Origin: Rhodospirillales bacterium
GTDB taxonomy: Bacteria > Pseudomonadota > Alphaproteobacteria > Rhodospirillales > UBA2165
Direction of reading: 5' to 3'
Assembly (NCBI GenBank): GCA_012960465.1
Contig: DUBF01000069.1
Span: 1-64,000, forward strand
DNA: 64,000 nt
Made by a program: the position numbers and the translations under genes. Of the stretch, positions 38,950 through 48,208 are shown piece after piece (position 1 is the stretch's first letter; each line of letters starts with the position of its first letter). The notes under the pieces are model-generated. The model saw only the letters and a program-made list of their open reading frames with translations. It did not search any database and was not told the origin of the DNA.

Positions 38950-40627
38950 TATAGCGCAAAAAACCGGCGGACAGATTATCGTCGATCACTTGGTAAACAA
39001 TGGTATTGACCGGGTGTTTTCAGTGCCGGGTGAGAGTTTTTTAGGCGTCATGGATGCCTTATATGATCGAGCAAATGAAATTCAATTTATAAACTGTCGA
39101 CAGGAAGGTGGCGCCGCTTTTATGGCGGCGGCCTTCGGTAAATTAACCGGAAAACCAGGCGTTTGTTTTGTCACTCGTGGGCCGGGTGCGACGAATGCAA
39201 GTATTGGCGTACATGTTGCCAAACAAGATTCTGTACCGATGATTTTATTTGTGGGACAAGTTTCCGTATCATCTACCCATCGGGAAGCCTTCCAAGAGGT
39301 TGACATCCCTGCGATGTTTAAGCCCCTAGCCAAATGGGCCGTACAAATTGATGACGCCGAACGATTACCTGAGTTACTCAACCGAGCCATAAAGGTTGCC
39401 ACCTCCGGCAGACCCGGTCCAGTGGTTATAGGTATTCCTGAAGACATGCAGATGCAATTAGCGAATGCACCCGAAGTTGCGCCGAACGTTCCGATAATTT
39501 CTGGCCCTTCTTCAACTCAAATTGAGCAGTTAGGTAATTTGATTAGTGGAGCACAGCAACCCGTAATGATGTTGGGGGCTTCAACTTGGAATTCGGAGGC
39601 GTGTGATCAAATCTCAGAATTTGCCAAACGGCACGATATTCCAGTCGTGGCGGGCTTTAGGTGCCAAGATAAAATCAATAACGATCATCCCAATTATATT
39701 GGCAGCATAGGTCCAGGGACGCCACCTCATATAACCAACCTAATTAATGGCTCTGATTTATTCATGGTTCTTGGCGTCGAGTTGAGTGAGATTGTTACCC
39801 AAGGGTTCTCGCAATTCACCTTGCCAAGGATGAAGCAAACGTTGGTTCACGTGCACCCAGAGGAAGAAGAACTGGGCCGCATTTATCAACCTGAACTCGC
39901 AATTCAATCCAGTATGACAGAGTTTGCAACGTCGGTGGCCGACAAGACCTTTAAAGTAAATACAAAGAAGACGGCAAATACCCAAGAGCTTAGAGAGCAA
40001 TTTGAAAAATTCGTTGTGCCCTCGACGTGTCCCGGGGATGTTCACATCGGCGAAATACTGGCATGGCTCGATACGAGATTGCCGAATGACGCAATCGTAT
40101 CATGTGGCGCCGGGAATTATACCCACTGGATATTGAGGTTTATCCAACATCGCCGTTTTGGGACGCAACTAGCGCCTCTTGGAGCTGTCATGGGATATAG
40201 TGTGCCGGCAGCAATCGCCGCCTCAATACAATTTCCTGATCGCATCTCCGTTGCTTTCGCGGGCGACGGATGCTTTCTGATGAACGCCCAAGAAATTGCA
40301 ACAGCGAAAATGTATGGTGCCAGCCCAATAATTATAATTATTAACAACGGAATTTATGGCGCTATTCGAATGCATCAAGAACGCGTATTTCCAACGCGCT
40401 CCATCGGTACCGATCTGGTAAATCCAGATTTTGTCGCCTATGCCAACGCCTTTGGCGCGAATGCCTATCGAATTACAAAAACAGAAGACTTTGAAAAGGC
40501 CTTCGAGGCGGCCGTTACAAATCAGGGGCCAAGTATAATTGAACTTGTCGTTTCTGAAGAGGCTATTTCGCCGGCTTTTACGTTGACCGAGTTGACCGAG
40601 AAGTCGCTCAAAAATCAGAAGGTGTGA
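38942..40627 (+). CDS. Thiamine pyrophosphate-dependent enzyme (acetolactate synthase/2-oxoacid decarboxylase-like)
   Basis: 561 aa; RVFSVPGESFLGVMDAL, CRQEGGAAFMAAAFGKLTGKPGVCFVTRGPGATNA, AFAGDGCFLMNAQEIATAKMYGASPIIIIINN. Confidence 0.92.
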   Translation: MADIAQKTGGQIIVDHLVNNGIDRVFSVPGESFLGVMDALYDRANEIQFINCRQEGGAAFMAAAFGKLTGKPGVCFVTRGPGATNASIGVHVAKQDSVPMILFVGQVSVSSTHREAFQEVDIPAMFKPLAKWAVQIDDAERLPELLNRAIKVATSGRPGPVVIGIPEDMQMQLANAPEVAPNVPIISGPSSTQIEQLGNLISGAQQPVMMLGASTWNSEACDQISEFAKRHDIPVVAGFRCQDKINNDHPNYIGSIGPGTPPHITNLINGSDLFMVLGVELSEIVTQGFSQFTLPRMKQTLVHVHPEEEELGRIYQPELAIQSSMTEFATSVADKTFKVNTKKTANTQELREQFEKFVVPSTCPGDVHIGEILAWLDTRLPNDAIVSCGAGNYTHWILRFIQHRRFGTQLAPLGAVMGYSVPAAIAASIQFPDRISVAFAGDGCFLMNAQEIATAKMYGASPIIIIINNGIYGAIRMHQERVFPTRSIGTDLVNPDFVAYANAFGANAYRITKTEDFEKAFEAAVTNQGPSIIELVVSEEAISPAFTLTELTEKSLKNQKV

Positions 40628-40630
40628 TTT

Positions 40631-41770
40631 ATGGCGAAAAATTTTACAGACCCAAATATACTTGTGCGCGCAGAGATCGCAACACTGCCCACTCCCGGCT
40701 TTGGTGTTAAATATGATGAGTTCCAGAGAGATAACCCGGATTTAGAAATTATAAGATTGGGCAGTAATGAAAATTTATACGGTCCAAGTCCCCTCGTTTT
40801 AAAAGCGATTGAGGATAGTATCGGGGAAATTAATTTTTATCCCGATAACACCTGCACCGAAATTTCTGAGAAGATGGGTCACGTATTAGGTGTGGATCCG
40901 TCGCGGCTTGTTTTCGATTGCGGTGCTGAGTCAATTATGTTGACGTTGATGAATTTATGTCTGAGGCCTGGCGACAAAGTGGTCAGTTTAATTCCAAGTT
41001 TTCCACCTATCTATACCTGGACGGCGGCTGTCGGTGCCGAGGTTATTGGCGTAGAGCATGAAGATGACTTATTGTTTTCCGCTGACAAATTTTGTGATGC
41101 GGCGGCCGGCGGCGTTAGAATGGTTTATCTGTGCATGCCAAACAATCCAACGGGAAGTTATTTCACAGGGCCTGAACTATCTGCCATTGTGGAGGCCTCT
41201 TCATCTGATACCTTGTTTGTGCTTGATGAAGCCTATGTGGAATTTTCGCGCGATAAATCGAATTATCCTAATGCTATCCAAATCCTTGAGGCGGCGGGCC
41301 AGCCTTATATATCGCTTCGAACCATGTCAAAGGCGTATGCCCTTGCCGGCATGAGGATCGGCTACGGCATTTGTTATCATGAGGAATTTGCCGGGTTGCT
41401 CAAGCGCGCCAACACCGTTTTTAATGTGGGCGTATTAACCTTGAGGGCGGCTGTCGCCGCTTTATCCGACCCCCAACATGTCAAAAAAACTCTCAGCGCT
41501 GTTTCCGATGAGAAAAGCCGTGTCGAAAAAGAAATGCTTTCCATGGGTATACGTTTATTTAATTCAGCCGGTAATTTTAATTGCGTCTGGGTATCCGAAT
41601 TCAGCCAGGCTCTCGACATTCAAAATAAAATGCAGCAGGTTGGAATTTTTATCAAAGGACAAAAAGGACGTCCAACAAAACAGGGTGATTTTGAGGGCGT
41701 TTTGCGGATTACCGTTGGCACACCCGCATATAACGATAAAATGCTAAAGGAGTTGGAAACTCTGATCTAA
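40631..41770 (+). CDS. HisC-like class I/II PLP aminotransferase
   Basis: 379 aa; IRLGSNENLYGPSP, CMPNNPTGSYF, VLDEAYVEFSRD, MSKAYALAGMRIGYG. Confidence 0.92.
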   Translation: MAKNFTDPNILVRAEIATLPTPGFGVKYDEFQRDNPDLEIIRLGSNENLYGPSPLVLKAIEDSIGEINFYPDNTCTEISEKMGHVLGVDPSRLVFDCGAESIMLTLMNLCLRPGDKVVSLIPSFPPIYTWTAAVGAEVIGVEHEDDLLFSADKFCDAAAGGVRMVYLCMPNNPTGSYFTGPELSAIVEASSSDTLFVLDEAYVEFSRDKSNYPNAIQILEAAGQPYISLRTMSKAYALAGMRIGYGICYHEEFAGLLKRANTVFNVGVLTLRAAVAALSDPQHVKKTLSAVSDEKSRVEKEMLSMGIRLFNSAGNFNCVWVSEFSQALDIQNKMQQVGIFIKGQKGRPTKQGDFEGVLRITVGTPAYNDKMLKELETLI

Positions 41771-41946
41771 GGTTACGAAAAACCATTATTCAGTATGAAT
41801 AATTCCCCATTACCACCGATGTCAGGCGTTATTTGAGCTAATATCTACTGGTGCTTATTATTACGATGGGACCATCATCGATCGGCAGAGAGAAAAGACT
41901 TTTGAACTCCGTATTCCGCAGGAAAAACAGCAAGAGTGTTTCGAAT

Positions 41947-42066
41947 TTAAAGATCATATAATTGAGGCAGGATCGCGGATAGAGAGCGCCAAACGATTAA
42001 GGTGAGCGGGATGCCAACGCGAATAAAATCGGAAAAACGATAATCACCTGGCGAAAGGCGTTTGTA
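41947..42066 (-). pseudogene. C-terminal remnant of an SLC13 permease homologous to the gene at 23421-25250
   Basis: Minus-strand translation ...GDYRFSDFIRVGIPLTLIVWRSLSAILPQLYDL*, nearly the same as GGYRFSDFLRVGIPLTLIVWLSLSAILPRLYNL* at the end of the intact gene. Confidence 0.88.
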
Positions 42067-42086
42067 TTAGTTAAATCACGGTCCGC

Positions 42087-43160
42087 CTATGGTAACAAAA
42101 TTGTTGAACCGACGTTCTTGCCACGCTCCAAGTCTCGGTGAGCCAGATGTGTATCACTCAAAGGATAAATCTGATTCACACGGATTTTGATGTTCTCCTT
42201 CTCGACCATGTCAAACAATTCAGCGGCAGTGGCTTCCAATGCTTTGCGTGGTGTTATGAAGTGACGCAGGGACGTGCGCCGGAAACTTAGGGATCCTTTC
42301 GTCATCAATACACTAGGTTCTATGGGATCTAATTTGCCCGAGATGTCGCCATAAGAGATCAAATGGCCCAGTGGGCGTAAGCTCGCAATCGAAATATCAA
42401 AGGTATCTCTCCCAACGGGATCATAGACGGCTTGGACACCTTCGCCATTGGTAATTTCGCGAACCCGTTCGGCGACATTTTCGTTTTTGTAGTTTATAGG
42501 GAAATCACATCCATTCAATTTTGCTATTTCAGCTTTTTTGTCGCTACTGATTGTGCCAATAACTCTCGCGCCTAAATGTTTTGCCCATTGACACATAATG
42601 GTGCCAACACCTCCGGCAGCAGCATGGATAAGTATACTATCACCCTTCTGGACGTTATACGCACGACACAAAAGATATTGGGCGGTCATGCCTTTGACCA
42701 TCATTGCTGCAGTTGTTTTATCGTCTATGGAGTCAGGAACTACTATAACTTTCTCCGCATCGACAAGCCGGCTCTCCGTATAACCACCAAAGCCACCGAA
42801 CCCGTAGGCGACCCTTTGACCAACATTAAGCCCGTTCACGCCACAACCAACCTCTTCGATAATACCAACAGCTTCACGACCAAGAGTGAGTGGGAACTGG
42901 TCGGAGGCAAAACTACCTTCCCCAGCGCGAAGAAGAACCTCATTATAATTAACACCAATCGCGGTTTGCCGCAGTCGGATTTCTCCTGGGCCTGGCTTGC
43001 CAATTTTAACATCCTCGTACTTAAGGACTTCTGGTCCACCAAACTCATGAATTCGAACAGCTTTTACCAACAATTGAACTCCTTGAAATCGCAGATCGAT
43101 TGGAACGAGGTGCGTTAGCACCTTTAAATAAAACTTGAATGAAGGCGCATTTTTTAACAT
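42087..43160 (-). CDS. Zinc-type alcohol dehydrogenase/quinone oxidoreductase (MDR family)
   Basis: 357 aa; IHEFGGPEVLKYEDV, GVNYNEVLLRAGE, HAAAGGVGTIMCQWAKHLGARVIGT; true start may be internal near VKAVRIHEFGG. Confidence 0.9.
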   Translation of the reverse strand: MLKNAPSFKFYLKVLTHLVPIDLRFQGVQLLVKAVRIHEFGGPEVLKYEDVKIGKPGPGEIRLRQTAIGVNYNEVLLRAGEGSFASDQFPLTLGREAVGIIEEVGCGVNGLNVGQRVAYGFGGFGGYTESRLVDAEKVIVVPDSIDDKTTAAMMVKGMTAQYLLCRAYNVQKGDSILIHAAAGGVGTIMCQWAKHLGARVIGTISSDKKAEIAKLNGCDFPINYKNENVAERVREITNGEGVQAVYDPVGRDTFDISIASLRPLGHLISYGDISGKLDPIEPSVLMTKGSLSFRRTSLRHFITPRKALEATAAELFDMVEKENIKIRVNQIYPLSDTHLAHRDLERGKNVGSTILLP

Positions 43161-43191
43161 TGCATCAAATGAACTTTTATTTCAATCTACG

Positions 43192-43213
43192 AGTTGTAGG
43201 TTTTCTTACAACT
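43192..43213. promoter_or_regulatory. Inverted repeat in divergent promoter region
   Basis: AGTTGTA-ggttttct-TACAACT, perfect 7-bp arms. Confidence 0.3.
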
Positions 43214-43363
43214 TTGCACTAAAAAAAATTTGGCGCTACGCTGAAGAATCCTGGCCGAAGGAGATCATTAACCCGCAGGCGATGAAATAGAACCAAAATG
43301 AGCGCAGTAATCTTTATTCACGTAAAGAATAGAATTTGATGCTATTTGACCATGGAGGTATTT

Positions 43364-45403
43364 ATGATTGAAGCTTTATTGACTGCATTCGGTCTCGTTT
43401 TTGCATGGCCAGCTATCGGATACCTGATGCTTGGAATTGGTCTGGGTATCTGGATTGGCGCAATCCCTGGATTGGGTGGCATTATAGGATTGGTTCTGTT
43501 ACTGCCCTTTACGTTCGGTATGGAAACAATTCCGGCCTTCGCTTTGTTGCTGGGTCTTTGGACAGTCACCGCTACCAGCGATACGATCTCTTCAGTGATG
43601 CTCGGTATTCCCGGAACCGCGGCTTCCCAAGCAACCATCCTTGATGGCTATCCAATGGCTCAGAAGGGTTTGGCAGCAAAGGCTTTCGGGGCCGCTTTTA
43701 CGGTATCAGCTATCGGTGGTGTGGTAGGTGCTATAATCTTGGCCGTTTCACTGCCTATTATATCCCCGGTTATTATGGCTTTTGGATCACCGGAATTATT
43801 CGCTCTCGGTATGCTCGGCCTGGCTATGGTCGGCACCTTGAGTGGTGCTTCTATCATGAAAGGCTTAGCAGCGGGGATGTTAGGATTGATGTTGGGGACG
43901 ATAGGTTTGGCTGAAACTGTGGCTATCCCGCGCTATACGTTTGGGTCACTCTATCTTATGGATGAGCTTCCTATAATTCCCGTTGTTTTGGGATTATTTG
44001 CAATTCCGGAACTTATGGAACTGGCGGTTAAGAATGTATCTATTTCCCGTGTCCCAAAAGATCAGGCCGTTGGTGGTGGGATTATCGATGGTATCCGGGA
44101 AGTTCGTAAACACTGGTGGTTGGCTCTTCGTTGTAGCATTCTCGGGTCTTACATAGGCATGCTTCCCGGGCTTGGAGCCTCAATCGTTGACTGGATCGCC
44201 TACGGTCATGCGGTGCAGAGTGCTAAAGACAAATCCCAGTTTGGAAAGGGAGATATTCGTGGTGTCATTGCCCCTGAAGCTGCAAATAATGCGATCAAGG
44301 GGGGGGCGCTTATTCCAACAGTTGCTTTTGGCATCCCCGGTAGTTTAGGGACTTCAATTTTGCTCGGTGCGCTTATTATGCAAGGCCTTCGCCCAGGACC
44401 GATGATGTTGTCGGAGAACCTTCATATTACTTTCTCTTTGGTGTGGATGATTGTTGTTGCCAATATTGTGGTTGCCGGGTTGCTTATGCTTTGGTCCAAG
44501 CAAGTTGCAAAAATAGCCTTTCTTCCCGGCCATCTGGTGGTTCCTGGTGTTATTGTGTTCGTATTCATGGGAGCATGGCTGGGAGGAGCTTCCTACGGTG
44601 ACTGGATTACCTGTCTGACAATAGGTATCGTTGGCTTTATCATGAAACGGGGTGGATGGCCACGACCGCCCTTGGTCCTCGCACTCATTCTCGGCAACAT
44701 CCTTGAAAATACGTTTCAGATCAGCAATCGAGCTTACGATGGGCTGTCATGGCTAACGCGTCCGATCGTCATGATCGTCGTAGCATTGGTTGTCTTGACC
44801 TTGATTTTTGCGGTTCGTGGGATCATTAAACATAAGAAAGGGCAGTCGAACGATCCAGATTCTGCAGTCGTAGGAGAGGGTGGTGAAAGAAATCCCCTCG
44901 TTTCCCTACCTTTTTCGGTGGCTCTTGGCATCATGTTTGTTTGGGCAGCATTTGAGTCCATTTCCTGGCCGGCAGAAGTCAGGCAATTTCCCATTATCAT
45001 CGCTATACCGGGTGCCATCCTTGTGTTCGTGACGTCGTTTCATGATTCTCGCGACCTGGTTCGGGCACGGGCAGCGGCGGGAAGCCTAGCTAACGCGGTA
45101 TATACTTTCTCTGAACAGGCGGTGCTGCCAAAAGCACTAATGTTTTTTGGTTATCTCATTGTTATGTTGTTGTTGACACTGGTGGTTGGTCAGAAAATCG
45201 CTATGCCAATTTTTATTGGTCTCTATTTGTGGCGTTGGGGCGGTTACGGCTTGCGGGTTTCTCTTGGTTACGCCTTGGGAGGTTGGGCTTTCATTGTTCT
45301 TTTCTATGATCAAGTCATGCACCTTATTTTTCATCCGTCGTTTTTCTATTCCATGGTACAGCCTCTTGTTCCTGAGTGGTTCCCTGGCTGGCTAATTTAT
45401 TAA
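43364..45403 (+). CDS. TctA-family TTT permease with C-terminal TctB-like domain (fusion)
   Basis: GAIPGLGGIIGLVLLLPFTF, GMLPGLGASIVDWIAYGHA, TVAFGIPGSLGTSILLGALIMQGLRPGP; about 180 extra residues with several TM segments; SD GGAGG before ATG at 43364. Confidence 0.88.
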   Translation: MIEALLTAFGLVFAWPAIGYLMLGIGLGIWIGAIPGLGGIIGLVLLLPFTFGMETIPAFALLLGLWTVTATSDTISSVMLGIPGTAASQATILDGYPMAQKGLAAKAFGAAFTVSAIGGVVGAIILAVSLPIISPVIMAFGSPELFALGMLGLAMVGTLSGASIMKGLAAGMLGLMLGTIGLAETVAIPRYTFGSLYLMDELPIIPVVLGLFAIPELMELAVKNVSISRVPKDQAVGGGIIDGIREVRKHWWLALRCSILGSYIGMLPGLGASIVDWIAYGHAVQSAKDKSQFGKGDIRGVIAPEAANNAIKGGALIPTVAFGIPGSLGTSILLGALIMQGLRPGPMMLSENLHITFSLVWMIVVANIVVAGLLMLWSKQVAKIAFLPGHLVVPGVIVFVFMGAWLGGASYGDWITCLTIGIVGFIMKRGGWPRPPLVLALILGNILENTFQISNRAYDGLSWLTRPIVMIVVALVVLTLIFAVRGIIKHKKGQSNDPDSAVVGEGGERNPLVSLPFSVALGIMFVWAAFESISWPAEVRQFPIIIAIPGAILVFVTSFHDSRDLVRARAAAGSLANAVYTFSEQAVLPKALMFFGYLIVMLLLTLVVGQKIAMPIFIGLYLWRWGGYGLRVSLGYALGGWAFIVLFYDQVMHLIFHPSFFYSMVQPLVPEWFPGWLIY

Positions 45404-45453
45404 CCCCCGACATTCGGTCATCTAAACAGAGGTCTTAAAAGGAGATATTAGAA

Positions 45454-45840
45454 ATGCCCAGATACTTCAACCCGGAAACCATAAGCCCACCGTTCAATCC
45501 CTATAGTCACGGCGCAGAGGCAAGGGCTGGTAGCCGTCTTCTCTTTCTCGCCGGTCAGGTTGGAGCCGACAAGAACGGTAATATTGCGGCGGATTTCGAG
45601 GGTCAAGCCAACTTGGCTTACGCAAATATTGAAGCCATTCTGAACGATGCGGGAATGGAATTCGCCAACTTGGTAAAGATGACGACATTTTTAATTAATA
45701 CTGAGGACGGGCCTAAAATGCGCGAAATCCGGAAATCATTCCTAAAGGATGTCCGGCCTCCTCACACTCTGCTTTACGTCAGCCGACTCGCCAATCCTGA
45801 ATTTTTGATTGAAGTCGAAGGCGTTGCGGCCGCGGACTGA
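45454..45840 (+). CDS. RidA (YjgF/YER057c/UK114) family protein
   Basis: 128 aa; LFLAGQVGADKNGNIAADFEGQANLAYANIEAILNDAGM, HTLLYVSRLANPEFLIEVEGVAA. Confidence 0.92.
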   Translation: MPRYFNPETISPPFNPYSHGAEARAGSRLLFLAGQVGADKNGNIAADFEGQANLAYANIEAILNDAGMEFANLVKMTTFLINTEDGPKMREIRKSFLKDVRPPHTLLYVSRLANPEFLIEVEGVAAAD

Positions 45841-46150
45841 GCGCATGCGCTACTAACTCGTAAAAATATTCTTGACGTTGTTTGATGCTGATCTTCTTTA
45901 TTGGGACAGGTCTCGTTCCGAAATTTTTTCAACTGTTGGGATGGACCCACAAAGGTTTAATTATACCATCCTGATTAGCGGTTAACATTGTCAAAGATTC
46001 TTGAGTAGATTGTAATGCTATCGGTTGCCTGATATAATCAATAGAAGTGTGAGAAGCCCGATTTAATAGAATTCTGTGGGCTAATCCCTCAATAATCTGT
46101 CATTTTTTTTTGATGGCAATAAAGAAATTTTTGCAAGGGGAGGTAGAATC

Positions 46151-47248
46151 ATGAGACGTTTAGGTGTACTTTTTTCCGCTACTGTGGCAGCAGTCGCGGC
46201 TTTATCGACATACGGATTACTCGGTGAAGTAATTGCCAAACCTTATTATCAAGGCAAAACCATCACAGTGATTATAGGTCTTGGACCGTCATCCGGCGGT
46301 ACTACTATGGGCCGGGTAATAAGCAAGCATATGTCCAAGGCAATTGCAGGTAATCCTAAGATGGTTATTAAGAACATGCCTGGCGCGGCTTTTATGAAAG
46401 CACACAAATACGTGCTTAAGTCGGCTCCGAAGGACGGAACGGTCGTTTATTACGGTCCTAGGAAGCCGATCGGTGAGTTGCTAGGAGCGCCCGGGCATGA
46501 CTTCAAGTATACGGATTTCAATATCTTGGGCGGCATTCAGGTTGCCGGACTAGTGGTCGCAGCCCGTTCTGATGTTGTGGCGGGAGGCGCTAAGTCGGTG
46601 AGCGATCTTCTGAAATCAACTTCATTAAAATACGGTGGTTTGTCGCCGGAACACTCCCGGATGCTCTTATGCATGCAGGCCATGGACCTTCTTGGTATGA
46701 AGTACAGGTTTGTTCCGGGTTACCGTGGTAGTGGAAAGATTAGAGCGGCGCTTTTCAGGGGCGAAGTCAACCTGGCTACCGATGCAGCGCACGCTTACCG
46801 TAACAAAGTTGTTCCCCAGCTAGTGAAGAAAAACAAAGGATTTGGTGCTTTTCATATTCCCGTGTTAGCTAAAGATGGGTCTCTGATGAAAAACAAACTG
46901 GTGCCAGATGTCCCGTACTTCCTGGATGTTTACAAACAGGTCAAAGGGGGAGCCCCTTCTGGCGAGAAGTGGGAAGTCATGAAAACCCTGATCAAGGTTG
47001 ATCAGACCATGCAGCATGTGTACATGGGACCTCCAGGGATGAACCAAAAAGCTGCGGCGGCATTCCGTAAGGCCATTCTTCCGGCCTTAGCGACCGAAGC
47101 TTTCAAGAAAGACGCGATGAAGATTTTAACATATGTACCCGGTGCTGTTGAATACAAAAAGGCGCAGAAGATCATTGCTTCGACAAAAAACGTTCCGGCC
47201 AGTGTCGTCAAATATTTAAAGGGTTACATCGCCAAACATTCAAAATAA
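46151..47248 (+). CDS. TTT (TctC-like) substrate-binding protein
   Basis: 365 aa; signal peptide-like N-terminus, YYQGKTITVIIGLGPSSGGTTMGRVISKHMSK. Confidence 0.8.
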   Translation: MRRLGVLFSATVAAVAALSTYGLLGEVIAKPYYQGKTITVIIGLGPSSGGTTMGRVISKHMSKAIAGNPKMVIKNMPGAAFMKAHKYVLKSAPKDGTVVYYGPRKPIGELLGAPGHDFKYTDFNILGGIQVAGLVVAARSDVVAGGAKSVSDLLKSTSLKYGGLSPEHSRMLLCMQAMDLLGMKYRFVPGYRGSGKIRAALFRGEVNLATDAAHAYRNKVVPQLVKKNKGFGAFHIPVLAKDGSLMKNKLVPDVPYFLDVYKQVKGGAPSGEKWEVMKTLIKVDQTMQHVYMGPPGMNQKAAAAFRKAILPALATEAFKKDAMKILTYVPGAVEYKKAQKIIASTKNVPASVVKYLKGYIAKHSK

Positions 47249-47267
47249 GAGTAAAAACCCATTCGGC

Positions 47268-47317
47268 TTCACATAAAACACCGGTAACTCTTTAAAGTTA
47301 CCGGTGTTTTATGTGAA
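47268..47317 (+). terminator. Long perfect hairpin, likely terminator after TctC-like gene
   Basis: TTCACATAAAACACCGGTAACT-CTTTAA-AGTTACCGGTGTTTTATGTGAA, perfect 22-bp arms. Confidence 0.85.
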
Positions 47318-47575
47318 AGTTCTCGCGAACTGCCCGTCCTCTTATTGCCCAAATAAAGATCCAAGCTTTATTGCAAAGCAGCATGTCGTTTGTTCTAACC
47401 TAACTTTGGGACTTATAAAAAGAAAAGCTTTAGTCCCACTAGTATTAACCCGGAATCTTCCCGATGTTATTATCTCTGTAAGCGAGCAATATTTAAACAA
47501 ACAAAAAAATTGGTTATCATATATATTTTGACCATACAATACGGCCATAATTATTAAGAACCAAAAGGAACTACG

Positions 47576-48208
47576 ATGTCTGATCTTGTATATGAAGGGA
47601 AACCCTATTCTCACAAATTTGGGGAATTTGAAATCCGTCGCTGGTATGCGCAAACTCAAGATATACTAACTAATGAGACATGGCAGACATCTGGCCTTGA
47701 ATACCCACAACGCAAAATTATCGTAGGCGCGGTTATTAAAAACCCTTTTGCCGGTAAATTTGAAAACGATTTATCTTCTGTTTTTGACAACACCGCTGAC
47801 CTTGGCCATGAATTTGGTCGTCGCATCGTTGAAAATCTAAGCGGCCACGATGCGGAAAGTTATGGTAAGGCCTGTATCGTTGGACTTAATGGTGAATATG
47901 AGCATGGTAATGCATTTCTGACGACTACTTTCGCCAACCCGGTTCGAGCCGCAATTGGTAATGCCAAGGCATGGATACCATCAACCGGAAAACGCGGTGT
48001 CCCCGGCTCCTCAATTGATATCCCGTTGGCCCATAAGGAAGCGCTATATGTGCGTTCCCACTACGACACGATCACGGCTACGTTTGACGATGCACCTGCG
48101 CCAGATGAAATTATCATTCTGTTTGCAGTGGCTACACAAGGGCGTATTCACGCAAGATTAGGTGGCCTTACCGCCGATAAAATAACAGGTAAAGACGGGC
48201 TAGTTTGA
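47576..48208 (+). CDS. Amino acid synthesis family protein (PF06684/DUF1185-like)
   Basis: 210 aa; FEIRRWYAQTQDILTNETW, VGAVIKNPFAGKFENDL, GKACIVGLNGEYEHGNAFLTTTFANPVRAAIG. Confidence 0.75.
   Translation: MSDLVYEGKPYSHKFGEFEIRRWYAQTQDILTNETWQTSGLEYPQRKIIVGAVIKNPFAGKFENDLSSVFDNTADLGHEFGRRIVENLSGHDAESYGKACIVGLNGEYEHGNAFLTTTFANPVRAAIGNAKAWIPSTGKRGVPGSSIDIPLAHKEALYVRSHYDTITATFDDAPAPDEIIILFAVATQGRIHARLGGLTADKITGKDGLV

Noticed and set aside
41800-42004. Plus-strand reading frame ...ISTGAYYYDGTIIDRQREKTFELRIPQEKQQECFEFKDHIIEAGS...
   Set aside because: Protein-like in places but unrecognised, no start codon, and partly antisense to the clear SLC13 remnant.
47304-47659. ORFs in the gap after the second TTT SBP (75 aa plus, 105 aa minus)
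   Set aside because: Overlap a strong hairpin and the start of the next gene; no coding signature.
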